DNA of 64,000 nt from Himantopus leucocephalus (GCA_003993805.1 RSEF01000004.1:12672524-12736523); one strand, 5' to 3'; shown: positions 45,311 through 59,105, counted from the first letter of the stretch. Notes: generated by a model from the letters alone, not told the origin. Numbers and translations are program-made.

Positions 45311-48300
45311 TCAGAATTTTAACAATGAAAGTGTGCAGCAACTCTGCATAGTTGTCTTCCTCAAGTGCCGATCCCCATCTTGATAATGTAGTGTGGTGTC
45401 TTTCCAATGCTTTTGGCTCATTACTCATTATAGAAAAAAAACACAAAAAATTACAAATCCTTGACTCGGGTCCCTCCCTCTCCTGTCCCTTCTTATATTT
45501 ACTTCTAACAACAGATTCTTAAATGTTTCCCTGATAACAGTCCTATCTAATGAATGTGTGTAAGTATCTAGAGATCAAGTTCTCATCCTCAAATGCTGTG
45601 AAAGGAGTTTTGACAGGAGATTTTCTTTTCCTTAGATCATAATAACATGCTCGCACAACTTTTTTTTGAGGCCACAGTGAGAGTCATGAACCATCAGTTA
45701 ACAAATATAAGTTAGATTAATGAATTCATATTGTCAGGAACAGTTTCAAGGATCATGGGCAATAAGAGCAGAAAAGCTTCTGGAAATCATGAGAAAATGT
45801 GTTTTGAAATCAGACATAGATGTAAACCTGTTTCACGACTCTCCACACTACAGACTTTATGGAAAAAAGCCTAATTCTGTATCTTGCAATGTTGATGAAA
45901 ACATTGACTCTTGTATCACGTTAAATAGAGATGCTGGTAGTAACAGTGTATATATTTCATGAAGGGTCATCAGAAGACAAGAGCTATTCACCACAACTGT
46001 AGAAAATTTCAGTGATTTGAACGTTTTCTGGGTGTATCGCTCAGCTTAGACTCCTAGACTTAAGGTATGTCGGTGCTTTGTGCCTCTTCATTTTCTATTA
46101 CAATCACATTTCAGGGATATCTTGTGTTGGTTCTCCTTGACCTACACATTGCTTTTAAAGATCACATCACCTCCAGGTTAAATGGATTGTATTTTCCTGT
46201 GCTTCTGACAACATATTCTTTTTGCACCAAGAAATGCCGGCTGACACAGTTGATCTAAACACAATGTAATTCTTTGATTTCATAAAACTTGAACATTATT
46301 AGAAGAAAGTGCCAACATGATACCCCATGGAATTGCGGTCAAGAGGGGAAATTGCAAAAACCAATTCTGTGTAGCTTGGGCCTTTGAGCAATCTTGGCAA
46401 ACCATTGTATAGTGTGCTGTTTGCCTTGACCTCATAGCACTCCTGCTCTTCCATTGAGCCTGAATACTTGCCTGTTCCCGGATATAGCGTAGTGCTGTAC
46501 GGAGCAAGTTGGCTGTGAACCTAAAGGGGAGGTGTGAGTAGTTAGGCATGAAATGGGAGGCTTCATTATATGGCAGCCTGTATCAGGCTAATAGAGTGGT
46601 GATGGAACAAGAGCACTAAAACTTGCACAGACTATACAGCAACAAAAAGGAATTAGTTAATATCTAAAAAGTACTGTATGTCCAAAGTAGCACCTCATAT
46701 AACCGCATTTTATAAATATGGCTGGAGAAACTCTCCTAACATAGATGTATTAAAGCAGCTAAATTACAACCAGTCAGAGAAATCTGAATAGAAAATGAGA
46801 GTTTGACTGATCGATCTATTGACTTTTGTGTTTCCAGTCTCTAAACTGTACTCTGTGTCTCTTAGCTGAATAGCCTTCCTGATGAGTTAAATATAAAAAT
46901 AAGATCAATGACCATAGCAACTGTCCCTTAGAATATATGTTTTCACATGCTTTTAGGTGGAAATGTAGTTTAGGTGCTATTTTGGCACCTGAACCAAGCA
47001 CTGGATTTCCTCTTAACTGAAATACAATGCCATTTGATTCATGGTTTGAATTCTGCTGCTAGCGCTTCCCATGGAAGTAATCTGTGATCACTAGATCTAA
47101 TCACTTATGACCTTTGGGTTTAAAAATTAAAGACTGTGTGGGACTCAATCATTCTCCAGGTTGTAGCTAAGATTTCTTTATTATTTCTCTTCTCTTTTCT
47201 TTTTTCTTTCCTAATTTCATTAGTGTGGCGGTGGTCATAGTGCTTTTTGTTAATATTGTGTAGGGTTAGGCTGTGTAGTTTCTAAAAGGGAAGGAGATTC
47301 TCCGTAATTGACTCCTGCCTCTCTTAGCAAGATGCACTTAAGGCAGCTTTTCCACAGACACAGAAAGGTGCTTGGTTTTTATGGATTCATCTGAGGAGAC
47401 ATACAGAATCAATAAGATTCTTCAAGGCCAGTCAGAAAGAGCTCACAGAGGAAAAAACTTGTCAATCACCACAAGAAGGTGGACAGGGAAAACTAGAGTA
47501 TAAAAATGGCTTCTGATGGGCCTAAGAAAGATGGGGAGCTGATTAATTTTAAGGATTCTGGGTGAGGTTTCGCTGTCTCCTGGAGATCAAAGGGAAACAG
47601 ATGAATACTTGAAAGGCTGTCTCAGGCCTTTCCAGAGGATGCTGTGCAAGACCACTGATTTTCTTCTCCCCAAAACATCAAAAGAAATGTGATTGGTACT
47701 TGTCACTAAGCTAACCCCGGAATCACTGATGTGATGGGCCCACAGCAGAATGAGCAAATTTTCCTGGTTTGTGAATAGCATAAGTATGACCAGTTAATAA
47801 TGAAAATATTTGTTAATATAAAGAACAAAAAAATTCACTCTGGATTACTTATTAATGTCTTCCTTATTGACTGGTCTTATTCAGTAAGGACTTGTTGGCT
47901 ATTTCCAAATCGTGACATTTCAGTCAACGGAACAGTGTCATAAGCATATTCAGGGAATGGCAGGATATGGAAAATAAGGCACTGAGAGCATGGTGGCAGA
48001 TTATTGTCAGCTTAAAGTGATCTGGATGAGTAAGGTTTGTTTCTAGTTGCTCTGCAATATTCTGATCTCCAACTCTATGCTTAAGTACAAAGTTATGTCA
48101 AGCCTACACATTGTCCTACCGAACTCAGTTCGGTGAGGTCAGGCCTATGAATTGTAGGTGTTACTGTATTTTTATCCTGTTGTTGTTGTTGTGACTTCTG
48201 CAGCAAGGTAAAAGTACTAGCATGATTCCTGGGAGCTGGAATCTGCAAGAGAACAGATAGTAGTGTGATTTTTCCCCCAAAATGTTGATTACAGATGTCT

Positions 48301-48400
48301 TCAGTCACATCTGTCTGAATTTTCATAGGAAGAACTGATCTGTCCTAATATAACTGTCTTTCATAATGTGCTGTGATCCCTTCCGTGGGAAGCAGATCTG
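45311..48400. other. Gene-free stretch
   Basis: Nothing supported. A minus-strand 89-codon frame (46280-46549) lies in sequence with few stops but shows no recognised domain. A pyrimidine-rich run occurs near 47165-47220. A TTG triplet run lies at 48178-48192. Confidence 0.5.
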
Positions 48401-48436
48401 GTGTTTTCGCTACATGCCTCTTTCCCTCTTTTTCAG

Positions 48437-48500
48437 CAAGGAATCAATAATCCAGCAGGATGCTAGTGGCCATCCTACTGGTCTAAGTGTTGTGTCTCAG
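48437..48500 (+). other. Exon-like interval of 64 bp (weak)
   Basis: A good polypyrimidine tract and acceptor (TTTCCCTCTTTTTCAG, ending at 48436) is followed 64 bases later by the donor-like TCTCAG|GTGAGA (48500/48501). One of three frames is open across it (KESIIQQDASGHPTGLSVVSQ without the first base, which would complete an upstream codon). I do not recognise the peptide. The donor lies within a 20-bp near-palindrome, which may explain its sequence by chance. It could be a lncRNA exon, a microexon-like coding exon or coincidence. Confidence 0.15.
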
Positions 48501-48510
48501 GTGAGACACA
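48491..48510. other. 20-bp inverted repeat
   Basis: TGTGTCTCA, GG, TGAGACACA: perfect 9-bp arms around a 2-bp centre. It overlaps the donor-like GTGAGA site. Confidence 0.82.
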
Positions 48511-51500
48511 AATTCTGGATTACTTAAAGAATTTTTGTCCTTTTTTGTACAAAAGGAAGAATATGGTTCTAGGTTCATATTCTGTCTTCCAAATTTTCAA
48601 GCTGTTCCCTTCCACAGGGTATTATTTGAGATTTTATGTTAAACTCTTCTGACTTTTGTTACAGATATGGCAAAACAGCTGCAGTGCTGCTTTCTGGAGG
48701 CAAGTTTATTTCATTAGTGACAGAATGACCCAAATAGATCCACTAGCTGTCGCACAGGAGACTAAATAAGTTTCTTTCACTAGTGATTTAGAAACTCTGC
48801 CTTCACCTTTGGCTAAGACTTATAGTCTTTGTATTATAGAGTGTTTAAAAATAATATCTTCCACAAAAACATTTGTTCTTCAATAACAGATTTATAACAA
48901 CTTGAAGAAAATGTGAGATCTTTGGGTAATCACTGAATCCTTTTACAACTTACATGAATTATTTTACAAATTAAAAATATAGAACATTCATCTTCCAATT
49001 TTGCTGTTTTGGCAGCACTGAAAATCAATTGCTCTCAAGAATTTCTGATTTACGCTTAAAAGCAATTAAACCTCCCTTAAAATCCAAAACATTCTTTCAA
49101 ATTTAAGTTCCCTTCCAGAATGTTATAAATGTGTCGTCTCTTTATATATCTAGTCTGTTGTTCAAGTACACATCTACTAGATGCTTTTGTGGGCCTTACT
49201 GTTGAAGTATCTAGGTACAGCTATGAGTGAGTTATTTTCTCCACACTTCTACCCAGGTCATAGATTTACCATACAGTGGAAAGGCAAGATCAACAAAGCT
49301 AAACAGGTGGTCTGCAGCGAATCAAGAAATGAATCAAAACACCCCAGTTTCCAGTCTTATCTTTTAAATACTAGATAGTCTTGCTTTAAATAATTACGTG
49401 TTTTCTTTGTTGCAGGGTACAATTATATTGTCTAAAGACTTCTAAGATTCTTCAAAAAGCACCCACATGGTAGTCGGAGAGTAGTAACTCAAAACATATT
49501 AGAATAGTAACGTATTTACTCAAAACGTATTTGAGTAGTAACTCAAAACATATCAGAACTGGCTTTTAAGGAATCTCAGCATTTACTGAATGTCCGTCTT
49601 TTATTTCAAGGAATTACCAATACAGAGTACTGAATGCATTTGCCTTCTGCTGACTTGAAGTGATACGGTTTGCGTATGCAGAATTTCATCTCAAACTGGG
49701 ATATGATTTAAAAAGGACATGGAGTCAACACATATGCGGAGATGTGGATGGTGACAAAGAATCTTTGGTAGAATAGCTACTGAATATTAAACTTAGGCAA
49801 AGCCAACAAATTATGTTAATAAACCGCTGAGGAGCATCCTGGCATTTGAAACCCTACAGAAAAATACTGTTTCCCATCTAACACACTGGAATCTGATACT
49901 GTATGACACAAAAAGTAGCCTCTAAGGAATACTGCATTCTAAATATATTCTTGACACCAATGCTCAACTACTTCAATCTGTAAATTTAGTTAGTTCTTTT
50001 TTTTTCTGTGCTAGGGGACATCATTGTGCCTGAATGGGAATTGAAGTCACTTCTGATGTTTCAATTCATGTATGCAGTTGATATCTTTTTTGCTACTATG
50101 AGCAAGTAATAGACTTTTATCTTTTATTGGTTATTGTTTATAGTAGCTTCATATTTGCATTTTGTATTTTCACTTGGAACAATCAAAACCAATAAGAAAA
50201 ATCTTGCATCTGAATTTCATTTCCTCTTCTCACCTATTAATATTCATGTTTCATGCCATGCACAAGCATTAAAGAGAAAATCCTCTTGGCTATGTGTAGT
50301 GAGACTTAGAGAAAGATCGAGGAAGATTCACTTCATGATATTCTGTGTAGGTCATACAGAAGAGCAAAGTTAAGAATGCAGTAGCATAGCTTTTTGGTAG
50401 GAAGTCCGTTTTAAATTGTGTCAAATGCTATTCCAATACAAAATGCCTCAATATTGCTGTTGCTAATTAAAGAAAGGTTGGTTGCTGCAATCCTGCTGAT
50501 CAAGAAGAAAAACAGCAAGGAGTGAAGGAGCTGTTTAGGGAGTTCCATGCTTAGGAAAATAATGCTGGCACTTAGGTAATGCAGGGCCCTGCACCTTGGC
50601 AACGCCCGGAGGGAGGAGGAGGGAGCAGGCCAGGAGGGAGGGGAAGGAATGGCCACAGGGACTAGCCAGTTTGCTGCAGCTCAGAGCTGCAGTCACTGAG
50701 TTGACTGAAGCATCTGCATTGCACAGATGTGTAGGCAGGAGAAGGGTTTTATATAACTCTGTTTTTATTTCTATTTTTTCTTCCCCAATAACCATCTGTT
50801 GTCCATTTAAAAAGTTAATTATTCAGGTTTATATTCAAATAAAAATTGTGGCTTCTTTTTAATGCAAAAGCCTTTTGGCCTCTGGGGAGTTCCTCTGCCT
50901 AGACTTACAGGAGAAGGTCTAGGCAGATCCACTGCAAAGCTCTGCCTGCTTCAAAGCTTTATCAAAGAGATTTTACAGATCTGATGAGTGAGGTAGTAGC
51001 CTTGAACTCTCTCAGGGATATTACCATGGAGTCTTCATCTTTGTTTCTGGTCTAAATATGTTAATGATTAAGACGATAGTTATCTGTCAGAAAACCTGTA
51101 TTAAGAACACAGGTATTAAGTTTCTGAGGGTCTCTGATGCTATATTTAAATAACAGGTTCTTGAACAAAACTTCTGTAGGGAGACTGATGCTTTCCCTGC
51201 TCTGCCCTTCCTGAATATGTTTCCATTCTGTTCTTATTCAACATGATGTCTGCTACTACTACTTCATTTAAGCTCTCTTCACCAAATTCTGTTTGATTCA
51301 CCAGCACTGACAAAGCCAAGGTGAAGTGCAAGCATTTTTTTTGCATCCTGTTTCAAGCAATTTCCTCTTCATCATCCTTTTTGTCTTATTCACATGACTT
51401 CTTTTTCTGAGATGCACACTCTTGTGAGCCAGTCGTCATATAATGCTTAGTAGAAGCAACAGTTACACATAAACTGCTTAATCTTCGGGCCTGTTTCTTT

Positions 51501-53515
51501 TGAAAGAAGTGTGTTCATTTGATGTAGAATTTTCTGACAGTAAAATGAAGTGACAACTTTTTTTCCCCCTTATTATCTGCTCCCTCTAGTGTGCCTATAG
51601 CCTTCCTTTATTTTGTGCTTTGTGAGTCTGTGTGTGCACATGCTGCGCATCATTGTGTTAGGCAATGCAGAAAATACTGCGGTTCCCTAAAAGTACAAAA
51701 GGAGAGCAGTCACGTATGGAAATCTGAATAGCTTGAAAAATCAGGACAATATTTAGTCTGTTTTTTAGATTAATAGCAGATAAACTCTTAGCTTACATAC
51801 ATAAAGATCCACAATAAAGAGCTATAATTCACATACTGGACTTCTAGTTGACTTGGTAAAATCAATCTTTTCCTTCAGCTTTTCTGATGGTATTTGAAGA
51901 AAATAAGAGATTAGGCATTTCTTACTATGCATTGCCCCCTACAGGTACACTTGAAGGTGACAATAAACCGAGTACAGAAGGAAAGAATATGCAACTGTAC
52001 TGCAGACTGTCACAGTCCAATTTTTACTAATTTAAAAGTTAGCTTCTGAGGCTGAGAAATCATGTTGCCTATGTTAATGAGGTTTTAGCTTAATTGTTTA
52101 TTTTTAAATTCAGCCGTGGTCATCCAAAAAGCAAAAATCAAAACCAAAGAAAAGCAAGCAAAACAACACATCAGACTGTACTGATTTTCAGTCTAGCAGT
52201 GGCAAGACATCTTGAATGTTGTCATTTTTCTTCAAGCCTTTTCCTCCACTGAAAATAGAAAATATTAAATGACCTTTTCAACTTCTCATGAAATCTATGC
52301 AAACCAATATCCATCAGCATTTCATTCTAACATAAACAAGAATTAAAAATAAATAAATAAACCTTGTTTGTCAGGGAAAAAATACCATACAGAGAGAAAT
52401 TTACCAGCGAGACATCTTTAAATACTGATGTTCTGTGTTCATATTGTATGAATATAGAAGAGCAAATTAAGCATGAGAATGTGGGCACTCACAGACACTC
52501 ACATACACAGAAAAACACTTTTTTTTTTAACCTGCAATTACAAAGGAAACTAGCACAATAAATGCAGAAAGTAATGATCTCATAACGGAATAAGCATATA
52601 TCATATCAGTAATTTTATGTTAATTGTTCAGTATGAAATACGGTACTTGGGAGAAAACTTTGGCAAGCAAAGATTAATTGTAACTTGCTTTTCTAAATGC
52701 ATAGTGTGATAAACACGGTTCCACAGGATGATCACAATGTTCATTAAAATACGAGTGCTCATTCTATTTCAATTTACATTAGAGGTTCTGCAATGAGGTA
52801 ACTGGTCCTGCAAAAACCTTCCATGGCTCTGTACTTTTTGGGTCACCCGTAGGATGTTAGGAGACACCTTAGGAGACCAGAAATTTTCTCTGCCTTTCAA
52901 GGAACTGTGCCATGGCTGTGGCCTTGAGCTAAACTCCAAGGTGTGACAGAAATTCCTCAAATGGGAAGGAATTTTAATTCTATGGGAACGTGCTAAAATG
53001 TGATGACACGACCCATGTCAGTCTGCCTTTATTCGGTAGCCAGCTGCAGCTGTGAAGATATGTCCTTCTGAACCAAGAATCCCAGATGGCAAAATTGTCT
53101 AATAAGCAAGAAGTTGTTATTTGACAAGTCCAATCCAGAATATCTCGTAACAGTCTCACAGGCATCCAGTTGCCAGGAAAGCTGAGGCAGCCCCCTCTCT
53201 GCTTACTGACTACAGATCGCTTAGTCATTACATGATGCGCCTTGCCTTATGGCTTTAGTACAAGAGCAAAGACCTGTTATCGAAGGCTTACTAGTGATAT
53301 TTTGCAGAACTGACACATTTTTTCCTCTATTTCCAGGATATATTTATTATAAAAACGAATTATTACCACAACAAATAAATTAGTATAAGTGCTTAGGATT
53401 TCTTCACTGTCATTTTGGTTTTTGTAACAAACATAATTTTGTCAAAGCGGTAGGTTTTTGCAGAAATATACTTTTTAGAACAGTATTTTTACTGACCATA
53501 CTTCTGAGATCCAAA
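48511..53515. other. Gene-free stretch with a local triplication and a GA-rich patch
   Basis: No gene seen. It contains degenerate direct repeats (49481-49558) and a G/A-rich patch near 50600-50655 (GGAGGGAGGAGGAGGGAGC). Open frames up to 88 codons have no domains. Confidence 0.5.
49481..49558 (+). repeat. Degenerate triplicated repeat
   Basis: GTAGTAACTCAAAACATATT AGAA (49481-49504) recurs at 49535-49558 with a single change. Between them lies a third, altered unit (TAGTAACGTATTTACTCAAAACG) carrying a short insertion. No N is present. A local duplication in single-copy DNA. Confidence 0.85.
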
Positions 53516-53690
53516 GTATAATGCACTTATCAAAGAGGAAGAACTTACACTGCCCAGGAGTTTTGCTATTCAGGCACCCGCATAGGACATGAGAGATCCA
53601 AATTCAGATCCCTGCCCCTGAATGAGCACCTTTAGTCAACATCTCTGAACTGATACAGCTACTTATCTGAGGAAAAACTGATGAAGGCAG
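53516..53690 (+). repeat. Ancient tRNA-derived SINE relic (tentative)
   Basis: CACCCGCATAGGACATGAGAGATCC followed by AAATTCAGATCCCTGCCCCTGAATGAG resembles the tRNA-like head of MIR/CORE-type SINEs, where a B box of GGTTCAAATCCC type precedes 'tgctctg'. The later TCTCTGAACTGATACAGCTACTTATCTGAGG could be the decayed core. B-box-like bases lie at 53601-53613. Confidence 0.4.
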
Positions 53691-54149
53691 TAGAAAATAG
53701 GTTCCTCAGGTCTTTCTGTATCCAAGATAAATTTGCTCATTAGAGCTTCACCACAGAAATGACATTTTCTGGATGGAGAGAACCTGGAAACCAGACGTAC
53801 CCACAGGAATATACCAGGCAGTTCTACTTAAATCTTCAAGAAGCTTTTATAAAGGCATTTGAGGAAGGAGACCTGCTGTGCAAAGAAAAGCTGTTCTGGT
53901 CTGGGCAATATTAATATGCAGACAACATTTCAGAAGCATTGGTCCAGCTTCTCAAAATGCTTCAGACTCAATTAAAAAACCCTTCTTCAGGGGTATCCTT
54001 TCAGTGTTTTAATTTCTTGGTTGGACATCTGGTTAGGAAAATGTGCAATTAAATCTGTTGCCTTCGAAGAGGGTTTTTTCCCAAGCTACTTATTTTCTTT
54101 CTCTGATTGTAATACGAGGTTTTTATCAGGGTAATGAAAATGTGTTTAA

Positions 54150-54286
54150 GTATATATACATGTACATGATACATACATGTACATAGCACACATGCGCGCA
54201 CATGCACACACATACACACACATATATATCGTATGTATCTACCATTTATATACATTATATATCTTTATTAATATATATCATATATG
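54150..54286 (+). repeat. Compound TA/CA microsatellite
   Basis: TATATATACATGTACATGATACATACATGTACAT, then GCACACATGCGCGCACATGCACACACATACACACACA, then TATATATC and further AT-rich alternating sequence. The GCGCGCA part with the CA and TA repeats is alternating purine-pyrimidine sequence, which favours Z-DNA or slippage. Confidence 0.9.
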
Positions 54287-57200
54287 CTGCTCGACATGTT
54301 AAAAGGCCAAAGTTGTGGAATTTTTTAGTGCATTTCTTATCATATGGCATTATTTCAATTCACTTTGCTAAATAAGAATGGGTTTTATTTGATATTCAGG
54401 TCATTGAAATTTAAGAATATGATGTTGGATGTTGCTCAGTATTTATCTAATATCCTTAGCTAATATCCTGAAATAGACAGAGGGTGATAATAAGAGTTCC
54501 ATTGGACCCAAACCCTTTTCATGTGATTTTCTGCTAACCAGATAAATAATAGTGAACTCAAATACAGTTACAAGTTTAAAAAATACTGAGCTGCTGGGAA
54601 TACGAGATCATAAGCTGTTCCTAAAAAGCCATCAATTTTAGGTGAGGTGCTTGGAGTGATTTTTTTCTTTATTTTTACAATCTTCAGTGAAGCATAATTT
54701 TAAAATTACGTGAGATTCATGATGTGATTATCATGAGATAATATTAGCTGGCATATTTATGGGAATTTATTATAATTACCCATGTGCCAACTCAGTATTT
54801 TGAATCAGTACTCAGAAGAATAATTTCTGTGTCTGTTTTCATATTATTTCCTCTTTTTGCTTTCATTCTCAAAAAAATACCATGTTACCTAACAAACATG
54901 GTATAACTTTTATATCACAACTATGTGAATAAACAATAAAATGCAATGACAAAATCTCTGTCTCTCTCACCCAGTTTAACCTTGACTTTAATACTTTTAA
55001 TGAGAAAGACAAGATTTTTAGCAACGACTTTTCTTAACCATTTTAACATTGTTAAAATTTCTAATAATTTAAAAAATATTTAGAAAGCAGAAACTTCGTA
55101 TAATCTATTTTTTCTTTAGCAATAGTATATTTTTCTTCACAAAGAACATTAGTATGGTTTTATATGCTAGCTCCACAAGTTATGCTGGTGTGAATAATCA
55201 TCATAATCAAAAATACATCACTGTGCAGCTAGAAAGGCCTCTTAATTTTGGCCCTAACGTCAACTGTATATGACAGGAAGAGCTGGTGATAGTGTATGAG
55301 TGCCTAAGTTAAACACTCACCTAAATTTAGAAAACGATACCACCTCCTTTAATTTGAGAGAGCACATATGGTAAGTTATGTGGCTGTGGAGACAGAATGG
55401 ATAAGATAACCCTCATAAGTGTACTTGGCTCCGTTGAATGTGCTTTGATTTTCCAAGGCTCAACTGCAACTTTTTGAACTGTTTGGATGATTTGATTTCT
55501 TCAGAGAAAATCATAGGTAGAAGTAGAGAGGAGCATCAGAAGACAACAACTAGATTATTCTCTTCAATTATCCCAAATAAGTTAATCATGTTAACATTGG
55601 CTCTGACTGTGCTACAGGTTTTGGCATCATTTATGTTCCTGCATAACTAATAGAAATGTTACTCTGGGAATGCATTAAGCTACTTTAGGCTTTATTTATT
55701 GGGCATTCCAATTTCAAGCAGTCACTATCTTTATGCAGTGTTCTGTGAAAACCCCAAGAAAACATTGTGTTTTCTATGAGCTAAAAATTTGATGAAGTAA
55801 CATCAAAGAATTGCTTTCTTCTTTCTTGTTTCTATATTAATAGACTATACCATCTATTTATGAGACTTTCAGCCCACAGTGGAGTGAGTTTTGCGTGCTT
55901 ATGCCAGCGTCACTTTCAAACAGACAAAACTGAATCACAGAAACTGCTCTGTAAGCTACAATAGCGAAGGAGAATGATCAGCTTCCCTTAAGAGCCCTTG
56001 GCAGTTTGGCGGATGAGGACCCAGAAGACCATGTGCAATACCTGCAAATACTAAGTGTCTCTGCTGTAGTATAAGGGCTATAGAATTAGGAAAAATTCAG
56101 AGTGTCAGTCCCAGGTGAGACCATAAAGGGAGGAGAGTTAATAGTTGCTTTTTAAAATCCCACCCTTGAAGCAATCTAGAATTATAAGAAATCTATTTGT
56201 CTACATTAGAGACTTACTTATGCAGTCTCCTGCTCATAGAAATTGCTATATGCACATGATTTCCTGCCTGGAACATGTTGAAGAGAACCTGACAAATACA
56301 GACTGCTGAAATGAAATAAGGGGGAGTTAACAAAAAATTGAGAAAATATAACAAGTTAACTAATTCTTCCATTTTATGTTCCTGACAATCTGTTACCAGA
56401 TTTATCAATAAATACAAATCTGGTCCCTGATTATTAAAAGACACATATCTCATCTGAAATTCATAGCAGCAATTTCATATAACATTAGAAATAGAAAAAT
56501 TATCTTTAATATATTCATCACATACTCATCAATAAAATATATAATCACAAGAAAGATTACTCAGTGTTTTACTTAGTCTGTACTCTGTTAAGGAGGTAAA
56601 GGGATTATGCTTAATTCCATTGGGATCTGCTTCTCTGAAAGAATGCACTTCAGTTCTTCTATTAACATGAATAATGCTCTTACCTGTTACAGAGAGAGAA
56701 GATAAAGGGTGTGGGTGGAAACCTTGCAAGTGAGGAGGCAAAAAGCACTGCCCCTACTTCCCTTTAATGGAGGCAACAATCTTCTGAGGCCCTGTTCTCC
56801 TGGATTATCTGCAGTGACTGCTAAGTAGAATCACGCTTCTCCTATTTACCTTTTACTGTAACTTTCAGGGGATTTCACATGCTGCAAATAGTATAAATGG
56901 TCAGTCAGCGTGACGCATGCTAAATATGACAGACACAACATTATGCTGGCAATGATTAAAATATTTTTAATTTTTTTAATCTAGCGACCTTTGGTGCCTG
57001 TGAAAAGAATTAGACTCTTGGACAATAAGATGGCATGCTTGTCTTTAGAATGGTTGTTCTCTATGGCTGATGTTAATGGTTTCATTTAGTGATTCAGAAA
57101 GGAAAACTTTATCTGACATAAGTAAAGTAAAATTGTGTCATAGAAGTGATCATGCTTTTTATTTCTGTGTTGAAAATGCTTGCAAGGACGAGAGTGAGGG

Positions 57201-58964
57201 AGCATATAACTCTGCCAGAGGAAAAAATCTGCACCTATTCCATGATGCAGTTGGGGTAGGAAATAGTGCACAAACTTTTTTCGTATGACATGGCATCACA
57301 TGAGACAAACAAAAAGGACTGGAGACCAAATCTATTTTAGATCTAAAATCATTGCACCAATTTGAGCGGCTACTTGTTTTGTACTGGAGAAATGTCATGA
57401 TTAAGGAAATTTGGCTTCTATTCTCTTTGAGCTTTTTTTTTTTTTCCCTGAAGGACCTGCATCTTCCCCACCTTTGGGCTCTGCTTCCGTTCTCATGCTG
57501 TGTCTGTCTTATCTATGCAAGTGGTAAAAAGTTCCAAAAGTTTTGCTTCCCACTTCTCAGGTAAACGGCACGGAGCACAAGAGAGCCGCTAGGTGGTACT
57601 GTGCTATAAAAAATAATTAGGAAGAACAAGAAAAATCATGCTAACTCCTTATCCACAGTTCAAGATTTCACTTAAATTGTAAAGATAATATTTACAAAAG
57701 AGGACCCTTTTCCTTTCAGGTGAAATTCACTCTAACAGGCTAACGTTCAAAACACCTTCAGTGTTTTAGCTGTGTCAAACTTCATTGCTTTGCATTTTCC
57801 CTGTTTCTGACTGAGCTCTGCAGGATCCTATTTTGTACTCATTTTCACTGAGTTTATGTAGTAGTGTTAAACATTACCAGCTCATAATTTCATTGCAGAT
57901 TTATTCTTGTTTAGGTATAGCAAAAAGTCTCTCTGACAAATTTGATAAACTGCTTTCACTTTAGCTAGCGTGTAACCAAACATCTGACAAGAGAAGCAGA
58001 GCACTAGCTTTCATGTATGACTCTTTCCAGAGCATATGTAACAGAGCCAAAATGCGTGCAAGTGGAGGCACAAATATGTGGCATGAAAGAAGATAAATGT
58101 TTGGGGTGACATGCAATTTGTGATTAACACCAAAGGAAAGGACAAGTCATTTTACAAGAACAGAGTTCTCTTTCAGAAAAGGATTAGAAATTAAAATAGA
58201 TAACACTAACTTTACTTTCTTTTTTTAGAGGAAAAGAGCCCAAGATTTAGAGACAAGGAACAGTATCCCTTAGCTGCCTTGTGGGTGTACACGAGCTCAC
58301 ATTCTACCCTAGAATGAAAAAATTGTGGAAAGTCCCTTCAAAGATAAATTCTGCTTGCACGTGTAATTTCAAACAACTTTGATCAGTGTAACACAGAGGT
58401 AACTGGAGCTTGGTGAAAACATTAAAATCCTCACTATGTTTTCTGCTGCCACACTCAGGAAGGAATAGTATATGTGTACATGGGAATGAATACTGCATGA
58501 TAATTGCATTTTTTGTGCCTAATGTTAGCATTTAAAATATGAGAGGTTGTTAATTTAGCCTTAAGCTGCAGGTGGCCCAGGAGAAAGACAGAGCCTTTCT
58601 AAGAAGCTGGGCTCTCTAACTCAGTAGCATGGTTTTACTCCCACAAATGCCAGCCTTCCAGTCTGTGCTAAAACAAACCATGTCACGACTTGGTATCTCA
58701 ACTGCTGTGGAAGGCTGATGAGCTACAGAAAGAAGAAAGTTCATGTCATGAAGCTGTAGGACAAGCTGCATGTCCGTACTGCACGTACAGCAGTCAGTAA
58801 CTCTCAGCAGAGAGCCTGAGAGCTCCTGAGATGAGGGGTAGGTCTCTGCAGGAGCAGTGGGTGGAGTGGTGCCCTGTTATCTGCTTTCCCCTAAGGAAAC
58901 CCCAGGAAACAGGGCAGGACTAGCAGCTGTTAAGATGTACTTAACTATTGCAAAGACATCTTTG

Positions 58965-59105
58965 TCTTTTTTCTCCTCCATCAATTTCTTTTATTCCTTC
59001 CTCTTCCTTTGCAGCATGTTATCTCTTCTCCTCCCCTTCTTTCTACCCCTTCAACATGTTCTGCCTCTCTTGACCCTAATCCCACTCTGTCTTTTGTGCC
59101 AGAGG
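58965..59105 (+). repeat. Pyrimidine-rich tract
   Basis: About 140 bp dominated by C and T (TTTTTTCTCCTCCATC, TTCCTTCCTCTTCCTTTGCAG, TCTTCTCCTCCCCTTC). It includes an acceptor-like CTTCCTTTGCAG near 59013, but no matching open exon and donor were found after it. Confidence 0.75.

Noticed and set aside
46280..46549. 89-codon minus-strand frame with an acceptor-like TTTAG near its start
   Set aside because: No recognised domain and no convincing donor at the far end. I could not support it as an exon.
58755..58795. Possible hairpin around GCTGCATGTCCGTACTGCACGTACAGCAG
   Set aside because: The stem needs several mismatches and a bulge, and is no better than many chance hairpins.
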